Assembly: GCA_026770585.1 (NCBI GenBank)
Contig: MU646331.1
Coordinates: 58,428 to 75,527, forward strand
DNA: 17,100 nucleotides
DNA from: Baffinella frigidus
Taxonomy: Eukaryota; Cryptophyceae; Cryptomonadales; Baffinellaceae
Direction: 5' to 3'
In this document: positions 1-7,672 of the stretch, piece by piece
Layout of the letters: every line of letters starts with the position of its first letter
How positions within the stretch are numbered: the first letter of the stretch is position 1
Translations under genes and position numbers: made by a program
The notes under the pieces: model-generated
What the model was told of the DNA's origin: nothing
The model's database searches: none
What the model saw: only the letters and a program-made list of their open reading frames with translations

Positions 1-194
1 AACCCTAAACCCTAAACCCTAAACCCTAAACCCTGAACCCTAAACCCTAAACCCTGAATCCTAACCCCTAAACCCTAAACCCTAAACCCTAAACCCTAAA
101 CCCTACACCGTAACCCCTAACCCCTAAACCCTAAACCCTAAACCCTAAACTCAAACCCTAAACCCTGAACCCTAAACCCTAAACCCCAAACCGT
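1..194 (+). repeat. Terminal telomere array, (CCCTAAA)n
   Basis: About 27 near-perfect copies of the 7-mer CCCTAAA run from base 1, with scattered variants (CCCTGAA, CCCTACA, CCCCTAA) that increase inward. The C-rich strand reads 5'->3' away from the window edge, as expected at the left end of a chromosome. TTTAGGG is the Arabidopsis-type telomere unit, also found in many algae and alveolates. The array stops at about 194 and gives way to unique sequence. Whether base 1 is the true chromosome end or an assembly break cannot be seen. Confidence 0.95.
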
Positions 195-221
195 GCGACT
201 CACCATTTTCGGTAAAAGACA

Positions 222-312
222 CGGCCGCCATAAATATATTTTAGATTCACGTTTGTACCAGAGTTCCTGTTATGAATGTATTTTATAGCGAACCTAGTTT
301 TACTCAGGCAGT
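222..312 (+). repeat. Dispersed repeat N, copy 1
   Basis: This stretch matches 13251-13340 in order: a GCCATAAA-like start, an AT-rich core, 'TGTACCAGAGTT/TGTACTGGAGTT', 'TGTATTTTATAGCGA/TGTGTTTTATGGCGA', then 'TTTACTCAGGCAG'. The CCATAAA and TTTATGG ends are inverted to each other, so the unit can fold back. It may be a short non-autonomous mobile element. The surrounding 195-820 holds no convincing gene; the overlapping reading frames there show no protein-like composition. Confidence 0.55.
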
Positions 313-827
313 GCTAGGCCACGTATCCTCCACCACCAATGAAATATGGAAACGCGCCGTCCCTAGGGGATTTCTATGGTCCTAGGACTAACCCTACCGT
401 AGGACCCTAGGGTGAGACGTGTTCACATATTCGCGAGGGTTACTCGCGAATCCCATGCATCTCATATGGAAAAATATTTAATTCAAACCATATGCGCTGC
501 AGCAAAGCTACATCGAGGCTAAAATCGCAAACCCCACTCGCAAGACACCACAAAACGGTGCTTCAAATCAAACCAAAGCGGTGGTTCAAATCGAATCTCT
601 CTCGTCGGGCAGGGCGCGGTCGCTCGAGCAAGCCCTGCCCCGATCGGGTCACGTGGCCTGACAGGCAAGATCGGGGGAGGGTGCTGCGCGTGCACGAGCT
701 GACGGGCGGGCCGCCCATGATCGCCCAAATGCATTTTCGGCACTGCTCGTCCCTGCCGCCGACGCCACGTATTATCCACGTGTGGGTTATTCCCGAAATC
801 CCTTCGAAGCCCGCAATCCATAGGACC

Positions 828-932
828 CTGCGGTAGGACATCCGTAGGGACACCGGGTTGCTCCTACGGACATCCTAACCGATTCTCGCGCAGAATCGGC
901 CAGAAAAGCCCTTTGTAGCCCGCTGTGCAACT
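828..932 (-). repeat. Dispersed repeat K, copy 1
   Basis: This is a ~100-bp unit containing CCTRCGGTAGG, a CCGTAGGGACA/TCCTACGGA pair that can fold back, and an AGAATCGGCCAGAAAA...CCCTTTGTAGCCCG tail. Related units lie at 1537-1638 (opposite strand), 10438-10545 (same strand) and 14014-14118 (opposite strand). No coding potential was recognised. Confidence 0.6.
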
Positions 933-965
933 TAGCAGGCACCGGTGACTTCTGGGAATTATGTC

Positions 966-1006
966 CAAAGTTGATTCTCGCCCGGGGCACACGCCAAAAG
1001 TCTAGA
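966..1006 (+). repeat. Dispersed repeat L, copy 1
   Basis: About 40 bp reading CAAAGTTGATTCT..CCCGGG..CACACGCCAAAAGTCTAGA. It recurs at 7630-7672 and 12834-12875 with only a few substitutions. The role is unknown. The flanking 933-1167 has no gene I can support. Confidence 0.6.
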
Positions 1007-1167
1007 ATCTCTCCCGGAAATCCGGGAGAGTGAGACAAAGTGTAAACCCAGCCTTGACAGGGGTGCTTATATGCCGCCGTGTTGGTATTTAGTAATAAAG
1101 GTCTCTCGCTGTAAATGCGCACGACCTCTCTCGGCGCCCCCTCTCAGATACAGCCTCTGTAGGGGCG

Positions 1168-1277
1168 CATATCCCTTAAGTGCCCAGTAGGCTCATACGC
1201 CCTACCGTAGGGCCCTAGGACCTGCCTAGGACCTCTTGGCCCGCAAATTTGGGGGCCTGGCCACTTAAGGGATATGG
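1168..1277. mobile_element. Foldback element family A, copy A1 (MITE-like)
   Basis: The ends are inverted copies of ATATCCCTTAAGTGGCCA (left arm from 1170, right arm to 1276). The interior carries CAGTAGGCTCATACGCC, the CCCTACCGTAGGG palindrome and CCTAGGACCTGCCTAGGACC. The ~110-bp size, inverted ends, lack of coding capacity and several dispersed copies fit a miniature inverted-repeat element. Target-site duplications are not evident. Confidence 0.7.
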
Positions 1278-1390
1278 CGGCCGTGTTGGAATTAACGAAG
1301 GCCTCTCTCTCCACCTCTAGAACCGTGATCCTTTCGCTGTACGGTAATTCCTCCTCTGGGGAAAGAGCGTTTGGCATTACCAATTTTCAG

Positions 1391-1506
1391 CATGTACCTC
1401 GCTCAGAAGAAACCGCCCCCCCCTAGGACCCTACTGTAGCCCTATGCCTAGGGCCTTATGGTGCTCCTAGGGGTTGGTTGTTTTCTTATGCGCGAGGTAC
1501 CCCCTA
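1391..1506. mobile_element. Foldback element family B, copy B1 (MITE-like)
   Basis: The arms are GTACCTCGCTCAGAAGAAACC and, inverted at the right end, GGTTGTTTTCTTATGCGCGAGGTAC. Between them lie two CCTAGGRCCCTA-type blocks. It belongs to the same family as 6709-6830 and 7068-7185 but has more mutations. Translating one arm gives a recurring 'RGTSLxRN' string, which is a by-product of the repeat and not a protein. Confidence 0.7.
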
Positions 1507-1524
1507 TAAACCCTAAACCCTAAC
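1506..1524 (+). repeat. Short interstitial telomeric repeat
   Basis: About 2.5 copies of CCCTAAA lie in the same orientation as the terminal array. They abut the right end of foldback B1 and lie just before the repeat-K copy at 1537. Confidence 0.7.
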
Positions 1525-1536
1525 CTCTCTCAATGT

Positions 1537-1638
1537 TGCAGGGTACGAAGGGATTTTCGGTGGCTCAGCCACCAAGAATCGGTTAGGATATCCGTATGAA
1601 CACCCCTATGTCCCTACGGACTGCCTACCGACGGGCCC
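1537..1638 (+). repeat. Dispersed repeat K, copy 2
   Basis: Inverted relative to the copy at 828-932. It reads CTACGAAGGGATTTTCGG, then AATCGGTTAGGATATCCGTA, CCCCTATGTCCCTACGGA and TGCCTACCG. The closest relative by eye is 14014-14118. From 1639 to 1796 I see nothing recognisable. Confidence 0.6.
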
Positions 1639-1796
1639 TTTGAATCACATCCACAGAGTACCTTGAGTTGGCGCTTTGGTGCTTTGGTGCTTTTATTTAC
1701 ACTCACATCGAAGGCCACAGCCCACCTCACTCTTGAGAAGTTGGGAGTAATCTACGGATGAGCTCCTCGACTCCACCCACACGCGAGTGAATGTAG

Positions 1797-1907
1797 GCAT
1801 ATCCCTTAAGTGGCCAGGGGTTCATATTTGACCCTCCACAGGTCCTAGGCTCCTGCGTATGCCCTACGGTAGGAGCGTAGTGGCTACTGGCCACTTGAGG
1901 GATACAG
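1797..1907. mobile_element. Foldback element family A, copy A2
   Basis: Starts ATATCCCTTAAGTGGCCAGG and ends CTGGCCACTTGAGGGATA, inverted to each other. The core holds CCCTACGGTAGGAGCG. Same size and architecture as A1. Confidence 0.7.
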
Positions 1908-1977
1908 GGATCACTGTTCTTTTCGCGAGTGACCCCTGTAATTTCTGGGGGGGAAGAGAAAGCGGGACCTGTACTAT

Positions 1978-2072
1978 TACCAACCCGGCCGCCATGTATG
2001 CACCCCCACCGAGGCTGTGCCTGAGCAGGACCTAGAGAGTGAGCATGCAGACTCTACACGTTGTGTATCCAC
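1978..2072 (+). repeat. Dispersed repeat P, copy 1
   Basis: The stretch reads ACCAACCCGGCCGCCATG, then ATGCACCCCCACCGAGG, GAGCAGGACC and ACTCTACACGTTGTGT. It matches 6551-6645 in the same order. Partial relatives are at 4264-4300 and, inverted, near 1068 and 1276. No function is apparent. Confidence 0.55.
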
Positions 2073-2130
2073 GGAGACAGCAAGGGGGGGAGACCTGGAT
2101 GAGCCAAGAGGGGTCGATCCAGACTTTCCT

Positions 2131-2208
2131 CCTTTAGGTCCTTTCTAAAGCTTCTTCGAGCTCCCAACATTGGCAGACACCGGAACTTGTTCTGTAGAAA
2201 GGCCATGC
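2131..2208 (-). repeat. Terminal inverted repeat arm, left
   Basis: This ~78-bp arm begins CCTTTAGGTCCTTT, continues through CTTCGAGCTCCCAACATTGG and ACACCGGAACTTGTTC, and ends AGAAAGGCCATGC. It is the inverted counterpart of 2757-2834, with differences mainly in one short stretch. The last part of the same arm recurs at 4150-4216. Confidence 0.8.
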
Positions 2209-2388
2209 TTCCTTTCGGATCACATCAAGCCCCCCTGTACAGAGGCAAAGTCCTGGGGGATGAGACAGTGGCGCGTCCTCCCGTCCGGAGGATGGCCGAG
2301 CATGCGAGGCACACGTTGCTTTCACCAGGACTTTACTCGCCAGTTCCATACATTCTCTGACTCATCCCCGGAGAGAACTCGCACGCTC

Positions 2389-2516
2389 GCTGCTGCTGCT
2401 TCTTCTTCTTCTTCTGCTTCTTCTTCTTCTCCCCCTCCTTGTTCTTGTTCTTGTTCTTGTTCTTCTTGTTCTTCTTCTTCTCCTTCTTTTTCTTCGTCTT
2501 CTTATTCTTCTTTATT
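2389..2516 (+). repeat. TTC/CTTGTT microsatellite
   Basis: An imprecise run of TTC, TTCTTG and CTGCTG units lies inside the inverted-repeat structure. Its translation is a Ser/Cys-rich or Phe-rich string depending on frame, which reflects simple sequence and not a gene. Confidence 0.9.
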
Positions 2517-2660
2517 ACCCTCAGAAAGGACCTCGAACCCCCCCCCAGCCTTTCAAAAAGTAATCAACTACTTCCTAATTCGCTTGCGCCGAAGGGCGGG
2601 CTGGCTCCCTCCCCCAGCCATCCCAAGTGGCTCAATGCACTGGAAGGTCTTTGATTTGAC

Positions 2661-2692
2661 CTTGGATCGGGGTCACTTTTGACCCCGATCCA
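2661..2692. repeat. Perfect hairpin within a wider foldback
   Basis: TTGGATCGGGGTCA and its complement TGACCCCGATCCAA are separated by four bases. Flanking pieces (GTGGCTCA near 2625, TGAGCCAC near 2728) extend the fold to about 2623-2737. Telomere-distal to the hairpin there is no gene before 2840. Confidence 0.75.
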
Positions 2693-2756
2693 ATGTAAAT
2701 CGAAAATGCCCCAGAACACTAGATTTGAGCCACCTCCAAGGTCTAGCGGCTAGCAA

Positions 2757-2834
2757 CCTAGCATGGCCTTTCTGCAGGATAAGTTCCGGTGTCCGCCTAT
2801 GTTGGGAGCTCGAAGAACCTAAAGGACCTAAAGG
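2757..2834 (+). repeat. Terminal inverted repeat arm, internal copy
   Basis: Reads GCATGGCCTTTCTGCAGGAT, then TTCCGGTGTCCGCC, ATGTTGGGAGCTCGAAGAAC and CCTAAAGGACCTAAAGG. It is inverted relative to 2131-2208. The CCTAAAGGACCTAAAGG terminus is repeated at 4195-4216 next to ATGTTGGGAG, so this arm shares one end with two other places. Confidence 0.8.
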
Positions 2835-2839
2835 CAACC

Positions 2840-3436
2840 TCACTCCTCATGGATAGCGTAGTCGCCGTTCGTCTGCAGCTCCCAGCGAGGCTCCTTCCCA
2901 GTAAGCACGTGGATCTGGACGGCCAACTGAGAACGGAACGTCGCTTGCCGGGCGGCCTTCTTTTCGGCGGGTTCGGGCGAATCCATCTGCCCCGAAACAT
3001 ACTCCCGCCTAGAACCAAACGCGCACCCCTCGGGAAAGTGGGTGCTGCCCCCTCGCATGAAGCGGGAGAGCACGTGGGCAACACTGTCGGTGCTGCTCCT
3101 CCCTCCCACCTCGGCGTTGCGCCCGTAGAAGACGAAACTCCCGGAGTCAGAGTGCAGCATCGCATGCTGCAGAATCTGCACCCGCATCGGATTCTCCACG
3201 GCGCCCGAGCCCGGCTGTCTCAGCCCCAGCTCTTCCACATCCCCCCCCCCGCGCATCGCCGCGACCCCAGACCCGCACGACCGCTTCAGAATCCCCTCGA
3301 GCTCCCCGCCGGTCACCCACTCGGCTTTCGCGCACCTCGACACGGGGCTGAGAAAAACGTCCCCCCACCCGCCCAGGGCGCATACGCTCGCGCATTGAAA
3401 CGCAAGGAACGCGAGGACGGTGAGGTTTGTCGGCAT
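2840..3436 (-). CDS. Predicted secreted protein, unknown function (198 aa)
   Basis: An intronless minus-strand frame starts at the ATG complementary to 3434-3436 and stops at TGA (2840-2842). I chose this internal ATG because the residues after it form a classic signal peptide: MPTNLTVLAFLAFQCASVCA, a short N-region, a hydrophobic core of about 12 residues, and a small-residue cleavage site near residue 20. The frame stays open for 31 more codons upstream, but those residues look like untranslated leader. The mature part has mixed polar and hydrophobic composition with scattered Cys, a Lys/Arg-rich stretch (EPAEKKAARQ) near residue 160, and no domain I recognise. The stop lies 6 bp from the inverted-repeat arm ending at 2834, and a related arm lies at 4150-4216, so the gene may be cargo of a TIR element. 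Overlapping frames on both strands are long only because the region is GC-rich. Confidence 0.55.
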   Translation of the reverse strand: MPTNLTVLAFLAFQCASVCALGGWGDVFLSPVSRCAKAEWVTGGELEGILKRSCGSGVAAMRGGGDVEELGLRQPGSGAVENPMRVQILQHAMLHSDSGSFVFYGRNAEVGGRSSTDSVAHVLSRFMRGGSTHFPEGCAFGSRREYVSGQMDSPEPAEKKAARQATFRSQLAVQIHVLTGKEPRWELQTNGDYAIHEE

Positions 3437-3942
3437 GGTGTCGCTTGAGAGAGACCCTTCGAATGACCTTGTCACAATCGGGGTGGGTAAAAAAACATTT
3501 GCCCAGAACGGGAGGGTGGAGAAGCACAAACAGGTTATTTAGCGGGAAATCCAGAAATGGCTCCAATATTGAATGTCACGGACTATGATGCCTCCAACTT
3601 TTCTGCCCCAGCTTAAACCAAAAAGAAAAATCTCGCAAAGTTGTAGGCCTTGAAAACCTGAGCATCTTTGTTGGAACAAGGTTTTTGCGAGGAGGGGGGG
3701 AAGGGTGTGCAAACCCAGACGCGGTGGTTTTGGGGGAGTCATATTTTGAGTATGTTTGCGGGCCTCTGATGCCCCAAATTCACTCAGCGGAATTAAAGAG
3801 GACCTTTTGAGGATTTCAGAACCGTCGAGGAAAGTGAAATGAGCCCAGGGGGTCGAAAGTTACACCCAATCGAGCGCCCGACGGGCCCGCCTCGGGACCA
3901 GGAAACGCCGCAAAGCCTCGTTTTGAGGGCCTGGTCCCCTTT

Positions 3943-4019
3943 AGTGCTCAAATCTGAGACCACTTTTTGTGACCAACTTTTAATTCTGTTTCAAAAATGT
4001 GGTCTCAGATTTGAGCACT
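3943..4019. repeat. Foldback with 21-bp perfect arms
   Basis: AGTGCTCAAATCTGAGACCAC (3943-3963) and its exact inverse complement (3999-4019) flank a 35-base AT-rich loop. CCTGGTCCCCT and AGGGGGGCCAG outside continue the pairing imperfectly to about 3931-4034. The stretch 3437-3942 holds no further gene that I can support. Confidence 0.85.
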
Positions 4020-4149
4020 CAGGGGGGCCAGATCATGACCCTACGCAAAAGCCCTGCTTCGCCCCCCTCCAGAACGGCAAAATTTGCCGAGCCTCTGCAC
4101 TGGAGAGCGAAACGCGATCCGAAAGCAAAAATGCATTCTCTGCAGATCC

Positions 4150-4216
4150 TTTCTACAGAAGGGCGTGTCGTTGGCATATGTTGGGAGAAATTAAAACCTA
4201 AAGGACCTAAAGGATG
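4150..4216 (+). repeat. Inverted-repeat arm, distal copy
   Basis: Contains pieces of the 2757-2834 arm in the same order: CTTTCT, TCCGGTGT-like degenerate sequence, CATATGTTGGGAG and CCTAAAGGACCTAAAGG at the very end. With the left arm at 2131 it could delimit a ~2.1-kb element enclosing the secreted-protein gene. Confidence 0.6.
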
Positions 4217-4321
4217 CTAGAACGTGCTGAGGCAGACAACGACGCCAACGCGCTGGTGGAGGCGTCGGCGGCCATGAATGCACCCGCACAGAGGACCGTG
4301 TGTTGGCGAGTGGATGAATGC

Positions 4322-4434
4322 ACATCCCTTAAGATCCCATCGGGTGAATATTCACCGTAACTCGCCCTAAATTTAGGCAGGTCCTAGGGCCCTACCGTAG
4401 GGCGTTTGAGCCTACTGGGCACTTAAGGTATAGG
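4322..4434. mobile_element. Foldback element family A, copy A3
   Basis: ATCCCTTAAG at the left and CTGGGCACTTAAGGTAT at the right are degenerate family A arms. The core GGTCCTAGGGCCCTACCGTAGGGCGTTTGAGCCTACT is well conserved with A5. Confidence 0.65.
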
Positions 4435-4506
4435 AGTACCGCGCATTAGCGGGGGGGGAGGGCTTCCTCCTTTGTTGGTAGGTTCGCGGGCGGTACAAAG
4501 GGCACA

Positions 4507-4530
4507 TATGGGTACCTCGCTCATAAGACA
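4507..4530 (+). mobile_element. Isolated family B arm, left type
   Basis: GGGTACCTCGCTCATAAGAC matches the left arm of the intact family B copies. No matching right arm follows for over 700 bp, so this is a broken copy. From 4531 to 5240 there is GA/CT-rich sequence but no gene I can support. Confidence 0.5.
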
Positions 4531-5240
4531 GATCATTGTAGTACCAAAACCCCCGCAGGGGGTCTTAGAACGTGTTCATGCTGGTCTTGTAATCAATAAA
4601 TTCTCTCAAGACAACGCACTCCCCCAAGGGGTCACAGCCTCTAGGCGCGAGACCACTGTTCTTTCACGTTACTGGAAAGCGACTGCTGGTAGAGAGTGAT
4701 GGCGTTTCCGTAGGAGGTGGAGTTAGAATCCATCCGGAAAATGCTCGTATGAGCGGCCGACACGGGGTACAGTAAGTGGCACAATGCGTAGCATGTGCGG
4801 CGCTGACGCTGGTTGTTTGGCAACAAATTATCAATCTCTCTGATGGCGTTTCTGACGTAGAGAGAGAGAGGTCTTGCACACTCTCGCTTAGCATGGTGAC
4901 GTCACGGGTTCACGAAATCATCCCTGATAATCGCCACGCCTCGGTCGTGTTTTCGCGAGAGAGCGGGCGAGAGTGACAGCGTGAGAGCGTCGAGGTGAGA
5001 GGGAGACTGAGAGATTGGTAAAATGTGTTTTAGTGAGTGTCTGCGCTCGAGAGAGAGAGAGAGGAAAGCAGGTAGACGCGGACATCCAAATGGTGAACGG
5101 GGAAAGTATCGTTGACTGACCACACAGTATGACCGCGGAAAGCTCAGGCCCAGAGCAAGGAGCGTGATACGCGAAAGCAGAGGGCAGCATCTCAAGTGGC
5201 GCGAAGATGCCCGGGCAAGCACGCAGAGAGACGAGCACAG

Positions 5241-5280
5241 GGGGGTGGGCGTTTCTCATGAGCGAGGTACCCCTGTACTT
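5241..5280 (+). mobile_element. Isolated family B arm, right type
   Basis: GGGGTGGGCGTTTCTCATGA followed by GCGAGGTACCCCTGTA matches the right arm of family B. Its partner could be the arm at 4507, with foreign sequence inserted between, or it may be independently truncated. Confidence 0.5.
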
Positions 5281-5372
5281 CGTCTTTGAGGAGCTCACAG
5301 GTAGGGAATGACGTCAACGAGAAAAGGCGAAACAGTATGGCCACACAGCTTCATCTCCGCAGCGTGTGGCGT

Positions 5373-5500
5373 TGCCACGCCAGATTGGACGTGGGGGTTG
5401 GATTTTTTATTGCGTACCAGGGTACGCATGTTAACTTTTGAAATCCCTGCCTTGAGGAGGAATTGACTTTGGGAGACCCCTTCCAAGACTCTGGCGTGGT
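5373..5500. mobile_element. Foldback element family M, copy M1
   Basis: GCCACGCCAGA at the left and TCTGGCGTGG at the right are inverted ends. Inside are TTAACTTTTGAAATCCCTGC, CTTGAGGAGGAATTGACTTT and CCTTCCAAGA. The same order occurs in 14162-14292, so this is a second dispersed short element family of ~130 bp. Confidence 0.7.
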
Positions 5501-5582
5501 GATGGATGGGCGCGACGAGGATCTGTGTTTAATTTAATTTCGGAACACGACAGATTCTGTCCCGCTTCTTCGAAGATAAGGT

Positions 5583-5692
5583 TGTATCCCTCAAGTGTCC
5601 AGTAGGCTCGTACGCCCTACTGTGGGGCCTGAGGACCTGCTGAGGACCTCTTTGGGGTCAATTTTGACCACATTGACACTTCAGCGATGTGC
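5583..5692. mobile_element. Foldback element family A, copy A4
   Basis: The arms GTATCCCTCAAGTGTCCAGT and TTGACACTTCAGCGATGTG are degenerate. The core has CAGTAGGCTCGTACGCCCTA and GAGGACCTGCTGAGGACCTC, close to A1. The next 300 bases (5693-5995) show no confident gene. Confidence 0.6.
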
Positions 5693-6014
5693 TATGTTAG
5701 GCATAAAATGATGCTATCTAAGCCTATGCTACGCCTTTTTTATGTGGACAGATTCTGGTACGAGGCTCGTATGTTCCTAGATGAAATTAGGGCGAGGACA
5801 GCAGCTATGGACTGAGTGCTTTGAGAAAAACGATCGGAACGATATCGGGGAAAGACTGAATAGAGGAAGTGTCGAGATGCGGAGGTGGTGCACCCACTGC
5901 AGCACCAGCCCGCAAAATCCTGAATACCAAGGTACACGCGAACCTCGGCGGCATGCCCGTATCTTTGCCCATCACTGGCTAATGTTTCGTCTCGGTGCGA
6001 TGGGATCACCTCCC

Positions 6015-6066
6015 GGTTCTCTCTCCTTCTCTCCCTCCCTCCCTCTCCCTCCTTCTCCCGCGCGCG

Positions 6067-6097
<31 letters not shown>

Positions 6098-6099
6098 GG
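6015..6099 (+). repeat. CT-rich microsatellite
   Basis: Runs of CTCCCT, then (CT)n with CGCGCG interruptions. Confidence 0.85.
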
Positions 6100-6141
6100 T
6101 GCAGCCTTGAGGAGACCCAGTCCACGAAGAGACTTTTATTG

Positions 6142-6193
6142 AACTTATGACGTCGGGCCATAAACTTAACTTATGACGTCGGGCCATAAACTT
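6142..6193 (+). repeat. Tandem repeat, 2 x 26 bp
   Basis: Two perfect adjacent copies of a 26-mer containing CTTATGACGTCGGGCCATAA. Each holds a TGACGTC core, which resembles a CRE/bZIP site, but no promoter context is visible. Confidence 0.9.
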
Positions 6194-6339
6194 AAGGCGT
6201 GCAGAGAGGGCTCGCACTAAGTGTCTCTTTACAAATCCAGAAGCCTTCAGGAGACCCGCTCCGCGAACGTTTCATCAGTGATGTTCACCTGCACCACCAG
6301 CCTCGTTAGAGCCTTCGAAACGGGTACGCGTTCGGGTAC

Positions 6340-6394
6340 GGGTACTCCGTAGCACCCTACGGTAGGCAACACCGTAGGGTCCTACGGAGTACCC
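6340..6394. repeat. 55-bp hairpin with CCTACGGTAGG core
   Basis: GGGTACTCCGTAG and ACCCTACGGT pair with ACCGTAGGGT and CTACGGAGTACCC. The flanks contain imperfect direct repeats of GAACGTTTC.TCA.TGATGTTCACC (6264 and 6404) and CACCACCAGCCTCG.TAGAGCCTT (6293 and 6510). Confidence 0.75.
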
Positions 6395-6550
6395 GGATCC
6401 GAGAACGTTTCCTCAATGATGTTCACCCGCACCAAGAGAGAGACCTTTGTGAGTTCACCTGCACCAACAGAGATTTTTGTTTGGAAACGAAGCGCCCTAG
6501 CAGGTTTGCACCACCAGCCTCGGTAGAGCCTTGGAGCGAGACCTGAATTG

Positions 6551-6645
6551 CTACCAACACGGCCGCCATGCATGCACCCTCACCAAGGCGCTGTCAGAGC
6601 AGGGGCGCCGAGAGAGGTCATGTGCACTCTTCACGTCTTGTACGA
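6551..6645 (+). repeat. Dispersed repeat P, copy 2
   Basis: ACCAACACGGCCGCCATGC, ATGCACCCTCACCAAGG, GAGCAGGGGC and ACTCTTCACGTCTTGT match 1978-2072 in the same order and orientation. Confidence 0.55.
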
Positions 6646-6708
6646 ACAGCACTAAGAAAGTGAGGCCTTTGTTACTACCAACACGTGCCCCACGAGAGAG
6701 AACTGTAT

Positions 6709-6830
6709 TACAGGGGTACCTCGCTCACAAGAACCGCCTCCCCCTAGGACTCTACAGTAGGACCATTCTAAGGCCCTACGGTGATCCTAGGGGAGGGGGG
6801 GCGCTTTCTTATGAGCAAGGTACCCCTGTA
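6709..6830. mobile_element. Foldback element family B, copy B4
   Basis: An intact unit bounded by TACAGGGGTACCTCGCTCAC and its inverse ending AGCAAGGTACCCCTGTA. The interior is CCCCTAGGACTCTACAGTAGG, then AAGGCCCTACGGTGATCCTAGGGG, so nearly the whole element folds on itself. It carries no coding capacity. Confidence 0.8.
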
Positions 6831-7067
6831 CAGTTCGTGACGGATAGTTGGTGTACGCAGAGGGGGGGGCAGATGGCTCCTGAGTAGTGTCGTCCCCGAG
6901 GCGGGCTCGTTCTTAAGGCCCATAGACGTTTGTATCACTCAACTCAAGGCTCAAGGGCCTACTTAGGACCTGTATCGAGAGTAATAAATGAGAAGGGGGG
7001 GGAGATGGCTCCCGAGTGGTGATCGCTCCCTGAGAGAGGGTGAGGAGTGATGGGGACCCTACACCCT

Positions 7068-7185
7068 ACAGGGGTACCTCGCTCACAAGAAACCGACCTC
7101 CCCTAGGACCCTACAGTAGGACCATGCATAGGGTCCTAAGGTGGCCCTGGGGGGGGGGCGGTTCTTGTGAGCGAGGTACCCCTGT
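7068..7185. mobile_element. Foldback element family B, copy B5
   Basis: The best-preserved copy. ACAGGGGTACCTCGCTCACA at the left end pairs with TGTGAGCGAGGTACCCCTGT at the right end. The core has CTAGGACCCTACAGTAGGAC and CATAGGGTCCTAAGG. The 20-base arms pair perfectly. Confidence 0.85.
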
Positions 7186-7240
7186 GATGGTCGAGAGGGA
7201 GGGTGAGGACGGACTCGGGACGGATGTAGCCTTGAGGATA

Positions 7241-7505
7241 TTGGGCTGTTTCGGGGGTTGGTCCACCCAGAAGGGAATCCCTCAAGTGGGGAATAAGCAC
7301 CAACCCTCACGGCTTGGGCAAATCGACGATTTTCGATTCGGGATTTCAAGGGGGTTGAAGTCGGAATCCGACTTCGACGGCTCCAATTCCCCTGGAAATC
7401 GGGAAATCGAAAACCGTCGATTTGCCCAAGCCGTGAGGGTTGGTGGGGTGTTGGGCTGTTTCGGGGGTCGGTCCACCCAGAAGGGGATCCCCCAAGTGGG
7501 GAATA
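7241..7505. mobile_element. Foldback element family D (D1) flanked by 55-bp direct repeats
   Basis: An inverted repeat of about 44 bp per arm (7299-7342 and 7401-7444; ACCAACCCTCACGGCTTGGG at the left end) is nearly perfect. It is bracketed by two direct repeats, 7241-7295 and 7451-7505, each starting TTGGGCTGTTTCGGGGG and differing at only a few positions. Related foldbacks are at 9861-9989 and 15762-15906. The direct repeats are far longer than a normal target-site duplication. Confidence 0.8.
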
Positions 7506-7629
7506 GACTCATCAGTGTTCAGAGGGGGGGGGGACGTACCAAGATCACGTCCCCAGCTTCAATGAATTGCGGGACCTGTCACGCCAGGGCACAAGTTAGA
7601 TTTTCATTTTCAAAGGTCCATTTACGAGT

Positions 7630-7672
7630 AAAGTTGATTCTTGCCCGGGAAACACGCCAAAAGTCTAGGCAT
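7630..7672 (+). repeat. Dispersed repeat L, copy 2
   Basis: GTAAAGTTGATTCTTGCCCG, then GGAAACACGCCAAAAGTCTAG. The closest copies are 966-1006 and 12834-12875. Confidence 0.65.

Noticed and set aside
2170-2682. 170-residue plus-strand frame with long Ser/Cys run
   Set aside because: Generated by the TTC/TTG microsatellite and by crossing the inverted-repeat arm; no start context or domain.
2789-3448. 219-residue plus-strand frame opposite the secreted-protein gene
   Set aside because: Pro/His/Arg-rich shadow without a signal peptide or domain; the minus frame has a clear signal peptide.
5740-6009. 89-residue minus-strand frame
   Set aside because: Composition is not clearly non-coding, but there is no domain, no splice context and no support beyond length; left out.
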